Source: Paraoerskovia sediminicola
Lineage (GTDB): Bacteria > Actinomycetota > Actinomycetes > Actinomycetales > Cellulomonadaceae
Direction: 5' to 3'
Assembly (NCBI RefSeq): GCF_030296575.1
Contig: NZ_AP027729.1
Location: 434,001 to 498,000, forward strand
DNA: 64,000 nt
The position numbers were made by a program, and so were the translations under genes. Positions within the stretch are counted from its first letter, which is position 1. Every line of letters begins with the position of its first letter. Under the pieces are notes generated by a model. It made no database searches and was not told where the DNA came from. It was given only the letters and a program-made list of their open reading frames with translations. Positions 17,921 through 27,254 of this stretch are shown one piece after another.

Positions 17921-19606
17921 CGTCCCGCAGGAGCTCCGCGATCACCGCCGGGATCGCGCGGGCCACGTCCATCGCGGCGACCGGACCGCCCGGGTTGGCG
18001 GCACCCCCGCGACGCCGTGCACCAGGGCGGCGGCGGCGGCCAGCCGGGCCGGCAGCTCGGGGTCCTCGACGGCCTCCTCGCTGAAGGCCGCGAGCAGCGT
18101 CCCGAGGATCCCGGTCAGCACGTCGCCCGACCCGGCGGTCGCCATCCACGCGGACCCGTCGGCCTGGGAGTACGGGACCCCGGGGCCGACGACGACCGTC
18201 ACCCCGCCCTTGAGGAGCACCGTCGCGCCGGTGAGCTCGTGCGCCCGGCGCGCGTGGGCGAGCGGCGCCGCCTCGACGTCCGCGCGGTGCACCCGCTCCC
18301 CCAGGGACCGCAGCAGGCGGGCCAGCTCACCCGCGTGCGGGGTGAGGACGACGTGCGCGGGGAGCGGGCCGCCGTCCTGCACCAGCAGCGAGACGACGTC
18401 GAGCCCGCCGGCGTCCACGACGACGGGAACCGCGCCGTGCTCGCCCGGGGTGACCGCCTCCTGGAGGGCCGCGCGGGCGAGCGCGAGCTGCCCCGCGTCG
18501 TCCCCCGCGCCCTCCGTCGGTAGGCCGGGACCGATCGCCCAGGCCTGGACGCGGCCGGTGCCGGGGACCACCTCGGGTCGCGCGGCCAGGACCGAGGACG
18601 CGACGGCGTCCGGCCCCAGGTAGCGGACCATCCCGGCGCCCGTGCGCACGGCCGCGGTCGTCGCGAGGACTGCCGCCCCCGGGTACGCCGGTGTGCCGGC
18701 GACGACGCCGACGACGCCGCGCGAGTACTTGTCGTCCCACGGGCCGGGCACGGGCCAGAGGTCCGCGACGTCCTTGAGGTCGAGGCGACGCAGCGCGGGC
18801 TCGGCGCCCTGCTCCGCGATGGACTGGCTCAGGCCGAGATCGATGAAGTGCAGATCACCGGCGTGGTGCGCCGCGGGCGGCAGCAGCAGCCCGGGCTTCG
18901 TCGCGCCGAAGGTGAGCGTGACGTCGGCCGTCAGGACGGGCCCCTCCACCGTGCCGTCGTCCACCCCGATACCGCTCGGGGTGTCGACCGCGACGATCAC
19001 CGGGCGCGGACGCTCGGTCTTGCCCGTCGCCGGCCGACCGCCCAGCGTCGCGATCGCCGTGCCCTTGCGGGCCGGACCGGGACCCGTGCTGGTGCTGGTC
19101 GACTCGAGGGTCCGGGCGAGCTCGTCGGCACCCGTCAGGGACCGGACGAGGTCCTCGGCGACGCCGCGCAGCGGCCCCGTCGCGCCGATCCCGACCAGCC
19201 CGTCGAGGACCAGGTCCGAGGCGAGGATGTCGGCGAGGGTGCTCGACCAGTCGGGGCTCGACGGGCCCGCCGACAGGTCGACCACGCGACCCCCGGCCTC
19301 GACGTAGGCCGCGAGCGCCTCCTCGTGGACGTTCTCGCTGACGCACGCCGCGACGACGTCGGCCTCGCGCCCGAGGAGGACCACGCCCGCCTGGAGCGCG
19401 TCACCGCCGTTCGCGCCGCTGCCCACGAGGAGCGCGACCCGGACCCCGGGGAGCGCGTCGAGCTCGTCGCCGCTGCCCGTCGGCAGGAGCGCCGGCGTGG
19501 AGGTCGTGGCGAGCATGAACGCGGCCATCTCCATCAACGGCACCCCGCTCTCGAGCAGAGGGACCTCGGCGGCTCGGACGTCCTCGGCGGACCAGGCTTC
19601 GATCAT
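17910..19606 (-). CDS. nnr: bifunctional NAD(P)H-hydrate epimerase/dehydratase (frameshifted in this sequence)
   Basis: About 565 aa when restored. Repairs hydrated NAD(P)H. The N-terminal YjeF_N epimerase half has VALLVGSGANGGDALQAGV and DTPSGIGVDDG; the C-terminal ADP-dependent dehydratase half has DDKYSRGVVGVVAGTPAYPGAA, VVVDAGGLD, VLTPHAGELARLL and the ATP-site ATAGSGDVLTGILG. The last 35 codons are in another frame; one C added to the five-C run at 18004-18008 restores HGVAGGAANPGGPVAAMDVARAIP. First gene of the minus-strand run to 12.1 kb. In many actinobacteria acpS lies directly upstream; here 2.6 kb separates them. Confidence 0.88.
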
Positions 19607-19676
19607 GCGCCCATCCTGCCCGGACCCGGTGACGTGCGCGCAATCCGGCGAGCCACGTTCTGGCCGGAGTAAAGTC

Positions 19677-20723
19677 ATGGTCATGCGATTCGGACTCTTC
19701 ATCCCGCAAGGCTGGCGTCACGACCTCGTCGGCATCGACCCCTCGGAGCAGTGGGAGACCATGCGCTCCCTCGCCCGCTACGCCGACACCGCGCTCGCCG
19801 GCAAGGGCCTGCCGGGCGACCTGCCGGCCTTCGAGTCGGTGTGGGTGTACGACCACTTCCACCCCGTCCCGGAGCCGACGACGGAGGCCACCCACGAGGC
19901 GTGGACGCTGATGGCGGCGTTCGCGGCCTCGACCGAGCGCGTCCGCCTCGGGCAGATGTGCAGCTGCATCGCGTACCGCAACCCCGCCTACCTCGCGAAG
20001 GTCGCCGCGACCGTCGACATCGTCTCGGGCGGCCGCACCGAGATGGGGATCGGTGCCGGCTGGTACGAGCACGAGTGGCGCGCGTACGGCTACGGGTTCC
20101 CGGGCGCCGGCGACCGGCTCAAGGCGCTCGACGAGGGCGTGCAGATCATGGCCCAGGCCTGGCGCGAGGGGACGTCGACCTTCGCGGGCGACTACTACAC
20201 GACCGACGGCGCGCTCTGCCACCCCCAGCCGCTGCAGCACGGGGCGGGCGACGGCGTCGGGCCCTCGATCCCGCTGTGGATCGCCGGCGGCGGCGAGAAG
20301 CGCACCCTGCGCACGGCCGCGAAGTACGCGCAGTACACGAACTTCGACGGGGCGCCCGAGGGGTTCGCCCACAAGTCCCAGGTGCTGCGCGACCACTGCG
20401 CAGACGTCGGGACGGACTTCGACGCGATCACCCGCTCGGGCAACTACAACGTGGTGATCGGCGAGGACGAGGCGGAGGTCGCGGACCGGCTCGCCTGGAT
20501 CGAGGACCACTACCGCCGTGCCGTCCCCGGCAAGGCCGACGGCGAGATCCAGTCGTGGAAGAACGGTCCGCTCGTCGGGACCCCGGAGCAGATCGTCGAG
20601 AAGCTCACGGAGCTCCAGGGCCTCGGCATGACCTACGGGATCACCTACTTCGCGGACGCGGCGTACGACCGGTCGGCGATGGAGCTGTTCGCGCGCGAGG
20701 TGATCCCGGCGTTCCGGGACTGA
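19677..20723 (+). CDS. LLM class F420-dependent oxidoreductase
   Basis: 348-aa luciferase-like monooxygenase-fold protein. Starts MVMRFGLFIPQGWRHDL; the conserved barrel segments are SVWVYDHFHPVPEP, RVRLGQMCSCIAYRNPAYLAKVAATVD, SGGRTEMGIGAGWYEHEWRAYGYGFP and PLWIAGGGEKRTLRTAAKYA. This is the actinobacterial subgroup that uses coenzyme F420. Substrate unknown. ATG at 19677 has GGAG seven bases upstream; ATG at 19683 is the alternative. It is divergent from nnr and lies next to the inverted-repeat cassette. Confidence 0.9.
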   Translation: MVMRFGLFIPQGWRHDLVGIDPSEQWETMRSLARYADTALAGKGLPGDLPAFESVWVYDHFHPVPEPTTEATHEAWTLMAAFAASTERVRLGQMCSCIAYRNPAYLAKVAATVDIVSGGRTEMGIGAGWYEHEWRAYGYGFPGAGDRLKALDEGVQIMAQAWREGTSTFAGDYYTTDGALCHPQPLQHGAGDGVGPSIPLWIAGGGEKRTLRTAAKYAQYTNFDGAPEGFAHKSQVLRDHCADVGTDFDAITRSGNYNVVIGEDEAEVADRLAWIEDHYRRAVPGKADGEIQSWKNGPLVGTPEQIVEKLTELQGLGMTYGITYFADAAYDRSAMELFAREVIPAFRD

Positions 20724-20770
20724 CCCCCTCGTCCTCCTCGTCCCTCCCCTCTCCGTCCCTCTCCCCCTTC
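20724..20770. other. polypyrimidine tract
   Basis: The 47 bases after the oxidoreductase stop are almost entirely C and T. A matching purine-rich stretch follows the right repeat (about 22211-22230), so the tract mirrors the cassette symmetry. No gene seen. Confidence 0.6.
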
Positions 20771-20860
20771 TCTCTTCCCGCCGAACCGGTGGTTGTGTGC
20801 GATCAGGAGCTCGTGATCGCACACAACCACCGGTTCGACCGTCGCTGATCGCCGGTTCGG
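20771..20860. repeat. left 90-bp inverted repeat of the AbiEi-like cassette
   Basis: It aligns without gaps to the reverse complement of 22131-22220 (about 70 of 90 positions identical by eye). Inside it lies a perfect 24-bp hairpin, 20782-20805 with 20814-20837, and an 8-nt loop. The inner 14 bases (20847-20860, GATCGCCGGTTCGG) match the right copy exactly. Confidence 0.9.
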
Positions 20861-21077
20861 CAGGGCCGAGTCGGTGGGTCTGGGGTCGGCGGGGCGGGTG
20901 ATGGGTCAGCTGGTGACGGGTCAGGGGTGGTGTAGGCGGGTGACGGGTCGTCGGCTCCACCGGGGGCTCGGACGCGGCGCGGGCTCGCCACGATCCACAG
21001 CCTGTCCTGCCTGCGTGGCGTCCACAGGCCACTCGTCGACGACGCTGTTCGCGTCGCGTCCGCGGTGGGATCGATCC

Positions 21078-22028
21078 GTGCGCCGGACGACGATCCCACC
21101 CTCGCTCCTGGACCTCGCCGAGCGACAGGCGGGGCTGGTGAGCGCCGCGCAGTGCGCCGCGCACGGACTGGGCCCCGGACCCACCAGGACGCTCGTCGCT
21201 CGTCGCGAGTGGTCGAGGCCGACCCGCGGCGTGTACGACACCTGCCCGGTCGGCGAGCGGACCCCCGGCCGAGGCCGCCTGGTCGCCGCCTGGACCGCTC
21301 TGCTCGCCTACGGGCCGCGCTCCGTGGCGGTCGGGGCGTGCGCGCTCGCCCTGCACGGCGTGAACGGGCTGCCACCCCGCATCTCCCCCGAGGCAGCGGT
21401 GGCAGGAGCGGACAACCGCGTCGATCGCGACGGACTGCGCTGCCGCGACTTCACGACGCCAGCCCCGGCGGGCAAGGGCGACCCGCAGGCGACGGCACTC
21501 TCCGGCGGACGGCGCGTCGTCCCGCTCGAGCTCGCTCTCGCCCAGGCGGTCCCGGAGCTCCCGAGGGCCAACGCCCTCGCGGTGCTCGACGACGTGCTGC
21601 ACCGCGGACGGCTGACGACCGGCGGGCTCGCGACCGTGCACGATCTCGCTCGCGGACGTCGAGGGGTGGCGCGCGCCCACGAGCTCTTCGCGCTCGCCGA
21701 CGCGCGGGCCGAGTCCCCGCTGGAGTCCTTCGCCCGACTGGACTGCATCGACGCCGGCGTCGCGCCCGACGTCCTGCAGCTCCCGGTCATCGACCGACGG
21801 GGTCACGTGAGCGCTCGAGGCGACATGGCCTGGCGCCAGACCCGGGACCGCTGGCTGGTCGCCGAGATCGACGGACGGGACGTGCACGGCGCGCCGGATG
21901 CGGTCTACGCCGATCGCGCGCGGCAGAACGCCCTCGTCTCGACCGGCCAGATCGACGTGCTGCGGTTCACGGCTCGCGACCTCGGCCAGATCGGCTCGAC
22001 GGTGCGACGCGCCCTGAACCGCGGCTGA
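21078..22028 (+). CDS. AbiEi-like / DUF559-type protein in the inverted-repeat cassette
   Basis: 316 aa. The N-terminus (LLDLAERQAGLVSAAQCAAHGLG, TRTLVARREWSRPTRGVYDT) is the winged-helix domain found in type IV toxin-antitoxin AbiEi antitoxins. The C-terminus (ESPLESFARLDCIDAGVAPDVLQLPVIDRRG, RDRWLVAEIDGRDVHG, DVLRFTARDL) resembles DUF559/Vsr-like endonuclease folds, with candidate catalytic acids in the E-S-x-x-E and E-I-D-G segments. No AbiEii-like nucleotidyltransferase toxin is adjacent, so toxin-antitoxin function is unproven. GTG at 21078 was chosen because the domain begins there and TGGGAT lies six bases upstream. Nuclease or regulatory function is open. Confidence 0.75.
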   Translation: MRRTTIPPSLLDLAERQAGLVSAAQCAAHGLGPGPTRTLVARREWSRPTRGVYDTCPVGERTPGRGRLVAAWTALLAYGPRSVAVGACALALHGVNGLPPRISPEAAVAGADNRVDRDGLRCRDFTTPAPAGKGDPQATALSGGRRVVPLELALAQAVPELPRANALAVLDDVLHRGRLTTGGLATVHDLARGRRGVARAHELFALADARAESPLESFARLDCIDAGVAPDVLQLPVIDRRGHVSARGDMAWRQTRDRWLVAEIDGRDVHGAPDAVYADRARQNALVSTGQIDVLRFTARDLGQIGSTVRRALNRG

Positions 22029-22130
22029 CCGCTCGTTCCACGCCGCCCGGCAGAAGGCGTCGAATGCCGGGGGCCGCCTGCGGGGTGTCAGTTGCCGGCT
22101 GTCAGGAGCCGGCTGCCAGGTGCCCCGCCG

Positions 22131-22220
22131 CCGAACCGGCGATCGCGTGCCCCCGAACCGGTGGTGATGTGCGATCCGGAGCCCAGGATCGAGCACAACC
22201 ACCGGTTCGGCAGGAAGAAG
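22131..22220. repeat. right 90-bp inverted repeat of the AbiEi-like cassette
   Basis: Reverse-complement partner of 20771-20860. Its internal hairpin (22153-22177 with 22186-22210) has 25-bp arms with four mismatches, so it is less perfect than the left copy. Confidence 0.9.
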
Positions 22221-22228
22221 AGTGGGGG

Positions 22229-22579
22229 TCAGGACTCGGCGACCACCATCGCCGACGCGATCCCGGCGTCGTGCGAGATCGACAGGTGGAACGACGTGAT
22301 GCCGAGCTCGGCGGCGCGGGCGGCCACGGTGCCCGAGATCTCGACCTCGGGCGGCCCGCCGGGGACCCGGTGCACGGTCGCGTCGTGCCAGCGCATCCCG
22401 CCCGGCGCCCCCAGCGCCTTGGCGATCGCCTCCTTCGCCGCGAAACGCGCCGCCAGCGAGGCGTCCGGCAGGTCGCGCTCCGCCGGGGTGAAGAGCTTCT
22501 CCCGGAGCCTCGGCGCCCGCTCCAGCGTCGCCATGAACCGGTCGACGTCGACGACGTCGATCCCCACGCCCACGATCAC
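22229..22579 (-). CDS. acpS: holo-[acyl-carrier-protein] synthase
   Basis: 116-aa 4'-phosphopantetheinyl transferase that activates ACP for fatty-acid synthesis. Metal-binding motifs are [12 protein letters not shown] at the N-terminus and [13 protein letters not shown] near residue 55; the C-terminal [18 protein letters not shown] completes the fold. GTG start with GGGGAGG upstream, 21 bp behind the glmS stop, so the two form an operon. The right inverted repeat of the cassette ends eight bases beyond its stop. Confidence 0.97.
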   Translation of the reverse strand: MIVGVGIDVVDVDRFMATLERAPRLREKLFTPAERDLPDASLAARFAAKEAIAKALGAPGGMRWHDATVHRVPGGPPEVEISGTVAARAAELGITSFHLSISHDAGIASAMVVAES

Positions 22580-22600
22580 CGCGCCGCCTCCCCGGGGCCG

Positions 22601-24466
22601 CTACTCGACCGTGACCGACTTCGCGAGGTTGCGCGGCTGGTCGACGTCGAGCCCCTTGGCCTCCGCGAGCGCCATCGCGAAGATCTGCAGGGGCACGGTG
22701 GCCAGCAGCGGCTGCATGAGGGTCGGCACCGGCGGCACCCAGAAGATCTCGTCGGCGTACGGCCGCACGGCGTCGTCGCCGTCCTCGGCGATGACCAGCG
22801 TCCGCGCGCCGCGGGCCCTGATCTCCTGGATGTTGGAGACCACCTTCGAGTGCAGCGAGTCGCGGCCGCGCGGCGACGGCACGACGACGAACACCGGCTG
22901 CCCCTCGTCGATGAGCGCGATCGGCCCGTGCTTGAGCTCCCCGGCCGCGAAGCCCTCGGCGTGGATGTAGGCGAGCTCCTTGAGCTTGAGCGCACCCTCC
23001 ATCGCGACGGGGAATCCGACGTGCCGGCCGAGGAACAGCACCGACGACGCGTCCTTCATGGACCGCGCCGTCGCCCGGACGTACTCGCCGCGCTCGATGA
23101 CCGTCTGGATCTTGCGCGGCATGTCGCGCAGCTCGTCCATCAGGGTGTTGATCTCGTCCGGGAACTTGTTGCCGCGCAGCTGGGCGAGGTAGAGCCCGAG
23201 CAGGTAGGCCGCCGTGATCTGCGACAGGAACGCCTTGGTCGAGGCGACCGCGATCTCGGGGCCGGCGTGCGTGTAGAGCACCGCGTCGGACTCGCGCGGG
23301 ATCGTCGACCCGTTGGTGTTGACGATCGAGATCACCTTGGCGCCCTGCTCGCGCGCGTGGCGCACCGCCATGAGCGTGTCCATGGTCTCGCCGGACTGGG
23401 TGATCGCAACGACGAGCGTCTTCTCGGTGACGATCGGGTCGCGGTAGCGGAACTCGTGCGCGAGCTCGACCTCGACGGGGATGCGGCACCAGTGCTCGAT
23501 CGCGTACTTCGCGACGTGCCCGGCATAGGCCGCGGTGCCGCACGCGATCACGATGATCTTGTCGATCGACCGGAGCACGGACTCCTCGATGCGCAGGTCG
23601 TCGAGCATCAGCCGACCGTCGACGTCGGTGCGACCGAGCAGGGTGTCGCCGACGGCCTGCGGCTGGTCGTGGATCTCCTTGTCCATGAACGACGCGAAGC
23701 CGCCCTTCTCGGCGGCCGCCGCGTCCCAGTCGACGGTGTAGCGCTTGCCCTCGGCCGGGGACCCGTCGAAGCCGACGACGTCCACCGAGGTCGGCGTGAT
23801 CGTCACGACCTGGTCCTGGCCCAGCTCGAGGGCCTCCTTGCTGTACGCGACGAACGCGGCGACGTCCGACCCCATGAAGTTCTCCCCGTCGCCGAGACCG
23901 ACGACCAGCGGGGAGTCGTGGCGGGCGCCGACCACGGTGTCGGGGAGGTCGGTGTGGACGGCGAGCAGGGTGAAGGTGCCCTCGAGGCGGTTCGAGACCT
24001 CGACCATCGCGGCGGTGAGGTCCTTCGACGCACGGTAGGCGCGGGCCACGAGCTGGGCGGCGACCTCCGTGTCGGTCTCGGACAGGAAGGTCGCTCCGTC
24101 GGCGACGAGCTCGGCCTTGAGGGTCGCGAAGTTCTCGACGATGCCGTTGTGGATCACCGCGAGCCGACCGTCGTCGGCGAGGTGCGGGTGCGCGTTGCGG
24201 TCGGTCGGGCCACCGTGCGTCGCCCACCGGGTGTGCCCGATCGCGGCGGACGCGTCGGGGAGCGGCCGCTCCTCGAGCTCGCCGACGAGGTTCGCCAGCT
24301 TCCCCGCCTTCTTCGCCGAGGCGACCTCGGTGAGACCCGGCCCGACGAGCGCGACGCCCGCGGAGTCGTAGCCCCGGTACTCGAGCCGGCGCAGGCCCTC
24401 CAGCACGACGTCAAGCGGGCGCGCACCGGCGTCCTGGGGACCTACGTAACCCACGATTCCACACAT
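22601..24466 (-). CDS. glmS: glutamine-fructose-6-phosphate aminotransferase (isomerizing)
   Basis: 621 aa. Makes glucosamine-6-phosphate from fructose-6-P and glutamine; glmM at 27.3 kb catalyses the next step. The N-terminal glutaminase begins with the nucleophile Cys (MCGIVGYVG) and has HTRWATHGGPTDRNAHPH. The C-terminal isomerase has two SIS domains (ITQSGETMDTLMAVRHAREQG; GELKHGPIALID) and ends DQPRNLAKSVTVE as in the family. ATG at 24466 is set by the need for Cys2. A TAGACT hexamer seven bases upstream suggests a leaderless transcript, and no glmS ribozyme is possible in so short a leader. Confidence 0.98.
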   Translation of the reverse strand: MCGIVGYVGPQDAGARPLDVVLEGLRRLEYRGYDSAGVALVGPGLTEVASAKKAGKLANLVGELEERPLPDASAAIGHTRWATHGGPTDRNAHPHLADDGRLAVIHNGIVENFATLKAELVADGATFLSETDTEVAAQLVARAYRASKDLTAAMVEVSNRLEGTFTLLAVHTDLPDTVVGARHDSPLVVGLGDGENFMGSDVAAFVAYSKEALELGQDQVVTITPTSVDVVGFDGSPAEGKRYTVDWDAAAAEKGGFASFMDKEIHDQPQAVGDTLLGRTDVDGRLMLDDLRIEESVLRSIDKIIVIACGTAAYAGHVAKYAIEHWCRIPVEVELAHEFRYRDPIVTEKTLVVAITQSGETMDTLMAVRHAREQGAKVISIVNTNGSTIPRESDAVLYTHAGPEIAVASTKAFLSQITAAYLLGLYLAQLRGNKFPDEINTLMDELRDMPRKIQTVIERGEYVRATARSMKDASSVLFLGRHVGFPVAMEGALKLKELAYIHAEGFAAGELKHGPIALIDEGQPVFVVVPSPRGRDSLHSKVVSNIQEIRARGARTLVIAEDGDDAVRPYADEIFWVPPVPTLMQPLLATVPLQIFAMALAEAKGLDVDQPRNLAKSVTVE

Positions 24467-24473
24467 GGCCGCG

Positions 24474-24479
24474 AGTCTA
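24474..24479 (-). promoter_or_regulatory. -10 element of glmS (leaderless)
   Basis: TAGACT on the minus strand, seven bases before the ATG. The stretch TAGACTCGCGG is shared with guaB. Confidence 0.45.
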
Positions 24480-24526
24480 GCCGCGCCGCCCGGAGGCGGG
24501 CGCATCCGCGCGCGCCACTGATCAGG

Positions 24527-24532
24527 CACAAT
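24527..24532 (+). promoter_or_regulatory. -10 element of coaA (leaderless)
   Basis: CACAAT ends seven bases before the GTG at 24540. The same CACAATCGAG string lies at almost the same distance upstream of the MerR gene. Confidence 0.35.
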
Positions 24533-24539
24533 CGAGCCC

Positions 24540-25616
24540 GTGGCCCCGACGTCCGACCCGACCCAGCGCGACCCGCGGCGTGCCCAGACGACGCCGCCGT
24601 CCGGCACGGTCCCGGTCGTGGACCCGGGTGCGCAGGACGCTCCGACGTTCCCCCGCCCGGACCGCCCGTTCCTCGTCCCCGAGAGCTCGAGCACGTACGT
24701 CGACCTGGATCGTGCGGCGTGGAGCCGGCTGTCCCGCTCGACCCCGCTCCCCCTCACGGACGTGGACATCCGCAAGCTTCGCGGGCTCGGTGACCCGATC
24801 GACCTCGCCGAGGTCGACGCCGTGTACAGGCCGCTGTCGCGTCTGCTGAACCTCTACGTCCAGGCGACCTCGGGCCTGCACGACGTCACGTCGACGTTCC
24901 TCGGCGAGCACCCGGCGCGGACCCCCTACGTCATCGGGGTCGCCGGCTCGGTGGCCGTCGGCAAGTCCACGACCGCGCGTCTGCTCCGCGAGATGATGGC
25001 CCGCTGGCCCGAGACCCCGCGCGTCGAGCTGATCACCACCGACGGGTTCCTCTACCCGAACGCCGAGCTCGAGCGGCGCGGCCTCATGGAGCGCAAGGGG
25101 TTCCCGGAGTCCTACGACCGTCGCTCGCTGATCCGGTTCCTGACCCGCGTCAAGGCCGGGCAGTCCGAGGTCAGGGCGCCGGTGTACAGCCACCTGACGT
25201 ACGACCGGGTCCCGGGTGCGGAGGCGGTCGTGCACCGCCCGGACGTGCTGATCGTCGAGGGTCTGAACGTGCTGCAGCCGTCGCGTCCCGGGGCGGGCGA
25301 CACCTCGCCCGTCGCGGTCAGCGACTTCTTCGACTTCTCGATCTACGTCGACGCGCGGACCCGGAACATCCGCCAGTGGTACGTGGACCGCTTCCTGTCC
25401 CTGCGTCGGACGGCGTTCGCCGACCCGAGCTCGTACTTCCGTCGCTACGCGGATCTCGACGACGCCGAGGCGACGGCGACGGCGAAGCGGATCTGGGACA
25501 CGATCAACGCCCCCAACCTGGAGCACAACGTCCTGGCGACCCGGGGTCGGGCGACGCTCGTGCTGACGAAGGGGCACGACCACGCGGTGCAGCGGGTCCG
25601 TCTGCGCAAGCTCTGA
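24540..25616 (+). CDS. coaA: type I pantothenate kinase
   Basis: 358 aa. Phosphorylates pantothenate, first step of CoA synthesis. Walker A is [17 protein letters not shown]; downstream are [42 protein letters not shown] and [11 protein letters not shown], all typical of CoaA. The N-terminus has about 35 extra residues before the family core. It is divergent from glmS (73 bp apart) and convergent with the DedA gene, four bases beyond its stop. Confidence 0.97.
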   Translation: MAPTSDPTQRDPRRAQTTPPSGTVPVVDPGAQDAPTFPRPDRPFLVPESSSTYVDLDRAAWSRLSRSTPLPLTDVDIRKLRGLGDPIDLAEVDAVYRPLSRLLNLYVQATSGLHDVTSTFLGEHPARTPYVIGVAGSVAVGKSTTARLLREMMARWPETPRVELITTDGFLYPNAELERRGLMERKGFPESYDRRSLIRFLTRVKAGQSEVRAPVYSHLTYDRVPGAEAVVHRPDVLIVEGLNVLQPSRPGAGDTSPVAVSDFFDFSIYVDARTRNIRQWYVDRFLSLRRTAFADPSSYFRRYADLDDAEATATAKRIWDTINAPNLEHNVLATRGRATLVLTKGHDHAVQRVRLRKL

Positions 25617-25620
25617 CCTG

Positions 25621-26385
25621 CTAGCGGTCGGCGCTCTCGGTCTGCCGCTCGCGCTGCCCGGCCGCCTCAGTCTGCTCGGCCTGCTCGACCTGCTCGGCGA
25701 CCGTCTCGGGGGCGACGTCGTCCGCCGCCTCGTCGGGCAGCGCCGGGATCGGGGTGACGGCCGGCTTGCCGTGCCGCCGCGACCAGCGCGAGACGATCCG
25801 GTCGAGCAGGAACCCGCTGACGACGCCGAACGCGACGCCGACGACCATCGCGAGCAGCGTGTTGTGCCCCAACCACTGGGCGGCAGCGACGCCGATGCCC
25901 AGCGAGTACGCCGCCCAGAGCACGGCGGCGATGCCGGAGAACGCCATGAACCGGCGCTGCGGGTAGCCCACCGCGCCCGCGGTCATGTTCACGGCGACCC
26001 GCCCGATCGGCACGTAGCGGGCGGCGAGGATGAAGGAGGCCCCGCGGTGCGCCAGGGCGTGCCGCGCCCAGTTGATGATCTTGCGGCCGCGCTCGGAGCG
26101 CAGCATCGGGACGCGCTCGGTCCCCACGTACCGCCCGATCAGGTAGGCGATCTGGTCGCCGAGCCACGCCCCCGCGATCGCGATGAGCAGCACCGCCCAC
26201 AGCACGGGGCCGTCGTGCGCGAACGCCGCGACCGCGAGCGTGATGACGACCGACTCGCTCGGGACCGGTGGGAAGAAGCCGTCGATCGTGACGAGGGCGA
26301 GCAGCGCCGGGTACACCCAGGCGGACGACGAGAGCACGAGGACCCAGGCCTCCAGGTCCGCGAGGTAGTTCGTCAGGAGGTGCAC
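25621..26385 (-). CDS. DedA family membrane protein
   Basis: 254-aa integral membrane protein of the SNARE-associated/VTT superfamily. Hydrophobic segments near residues 12-35, 45-78, 128-165 and 172-195; family motifs FFPPVPSESVVITLAVAAF, AGAWLGDQIAYLIGRYVG, and RYVPIGRVAVNMTAG. DedA proteins support membrane homeostasis, some by flipping undecaprenyl phosphate or phosphatidylethanolamine. The C-terminal 55 residues form an acidic, Gln/Glu-rich cytoplasmic tail. GTG start. No clear operon partner. Confidence 0.9.
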   Translation of the reverse strand: MHLLTNYLADLEAWVLVLSSSAWVYPALLALVTIDGFFPPVPSESVVITLAVAAFAHDGPVLWAVLLIAIAGAWLGDQIAYLIGRYVGTERVPMLRSERGRKIINWARHALAHRGASFILAARYVPIGRVAVNMTAGAVGYPQRRFMAFSGIAAVLWAAYSLGIGVAAAQWLGHNTLLAMVVGVAFGVVSGFLLDRIVSRWSRRHGKPAVTPIPALPDEAADDVAPETVAEQVEQAEQTEAAGQRERQTESADR

Positions 26386-26507
26386 TGGGCCTCGATCGTC
26401 GTCGGTACGGGGTTCCCAGCCTACGGAGCGTCCGGGCTCACGTCACCGGGGAGAACCCCACTCTTTCCCTGACCACACCCTGACAGATCTGCGCGGTCGT
26501 CGGGTGG

Positions 26508-27254
26508 TCAGTGCGTGGAGAACCCGAGGATCTTGCCCACCGGTGCCGGGTCGACGGTGCCCGCCCAGAAGCGGCCCATGTTCTCGTCCGTGCTGAGCGA
26601 CCGCATCTCGGCACGGTCGACGTAGAGCTCCCCGCGCAGGTGGTCGGTCTCGTGCGCGACGATCCGCGCCGGCCAGCCGGTCAGGACCTCGTCGAGCGCG
26701 GCGCCGGTCTCGTCCTGCCCGGTGAGCCGCACGCTGCGGTGCCGGGTGCGGACGGCGTGCCACCCGGGCACGCTCAGGCACCCTTCGTAGAACGAGCGCA
26801 GCTCGTCGGACGCCGCCGCGTAGGCCGGGTTGACGAGGGTCCCGTGCGGGACGGGGGTGCGCTCGCGCGGGTCGTCGGTGCCGTCGGCGCCGTCGGCGCC
26901 CGGCGCGGAGCCGGCGTCGTGGATCACCGCGAGCGCCAGCCCGATCCCGATCTGCGGGGCGGCGAGCCCGACTCCTGGCGCGTCCAGCATGGTCGCGCGC
27001 ATGGCCTCGAGGAGGTCGGGCAGGACATCGCCGAGCTGGCCCGTGTACGGGGCCGCGGGCGCCCGCAGGACCGGGTGGCCCGCGTGGACGAGCGGCAGGA
27101 CGCCGTCGGGGTGCGCATCGAGGAAGCGTCGGACGGCGTCGCGCAGCCCCGCGTCGACCTCGCCCGTGCCCGGGCCGCCCCACGCCTGGCCGGTGGTCGT
27201 TCCGCCGCGGGCCGCTGCGCCGTCCGACCGGTCGTCCCCGCCTGCCGACGTCAC
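26508..27254 (-). CDS. def: peptide deformylase
   Basis: 248-aa metalloenzyme that removes the N-formyl group from nascent proteins. Motif I is [17 protein letters not shown], motif [11 protein letters not shown] (metal Cys), motif [19 protein letters not shown] (H-E-x-x-H). Longer than usual because of a Gly/Thr-rich N-terminus of about 40 residues and an insert ([17 protein letters not shown]) after motif I. The GTG start overlaps the glmM stop as GTGA, so the pair is co-translated. Methionine aminopeptidase, the next enzyme on the same nascent chain, is at 37.6 kb. Confidence 0.95.
   Translation of the reverse strand: MTSAGGDDRSDGAAARGGTTTGQAWGGPGTGEVDAGLRDAVRRFLDAHPDGVLPLVHAGHPVLRAPAAPYTGQLGDVLPDLLEAMRATMLDAPGVGLAAPQIGIGLALAVIHDAGSAPGADGADGTDDPRERTPVPHGTLVNPAYAAASDELRSFYEGCLSVPGWHAVRTRHRSVRLTGQDETGAALDEVLTGWPARIVAHETDHLRGELYVDRAEMRSLSTDENMGRFWAGTVDPAPVGKILGFSTH

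Larger units (their letters stand above)
20771..22220. mobile_element. candidate inverted-repeat-bounded cassette carrying an AbiEi-like gene
   Basis: Two 90-bp repeats in inverted orientation enclose 1,270 bp containing one complete gene. Each repeat can fold into a long hairpin. The unit sits between acpS and nnr, genes usually adjacent in actinobacteria. No transposase or integrase is encoded and no target-site duplication is evident, so mobility is inference; it could be mobilised in trans or be two copies of a dispersed hairpin repeat flanking a gene. Confidence 0.5.

Noticed and set aside
20645-20840. Short peptides encoded within the 24-bp hairpin
   Set aside because: They arise from the palindrome read on either strand; no start signals, and the same peptide appears from both strands.
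19401-24227. Very long minus-strand open frame of 1608 codons
   Set aside because: A high-GC artefact antisense or out of frame to nnr, the LLM gene, the AbiEi-like gene and glmS.
24467-24539. glmS ribozyme
   Set aside because: The gap to coaA is only 73 bp and the predicted leader is about zero; no ribozyme core is seen.
22601-24775. glmS extended upstream to 24775
   Set aside because: The glutaminase needs Cys as residue 2; the extension overlaps coaA on the other strand.
26386-26507. Terminator between def and the DedA gene
   Set aside because: Only a 7-bp TGACCAC/GTGGTCA pair with a long loop; too weak to call.
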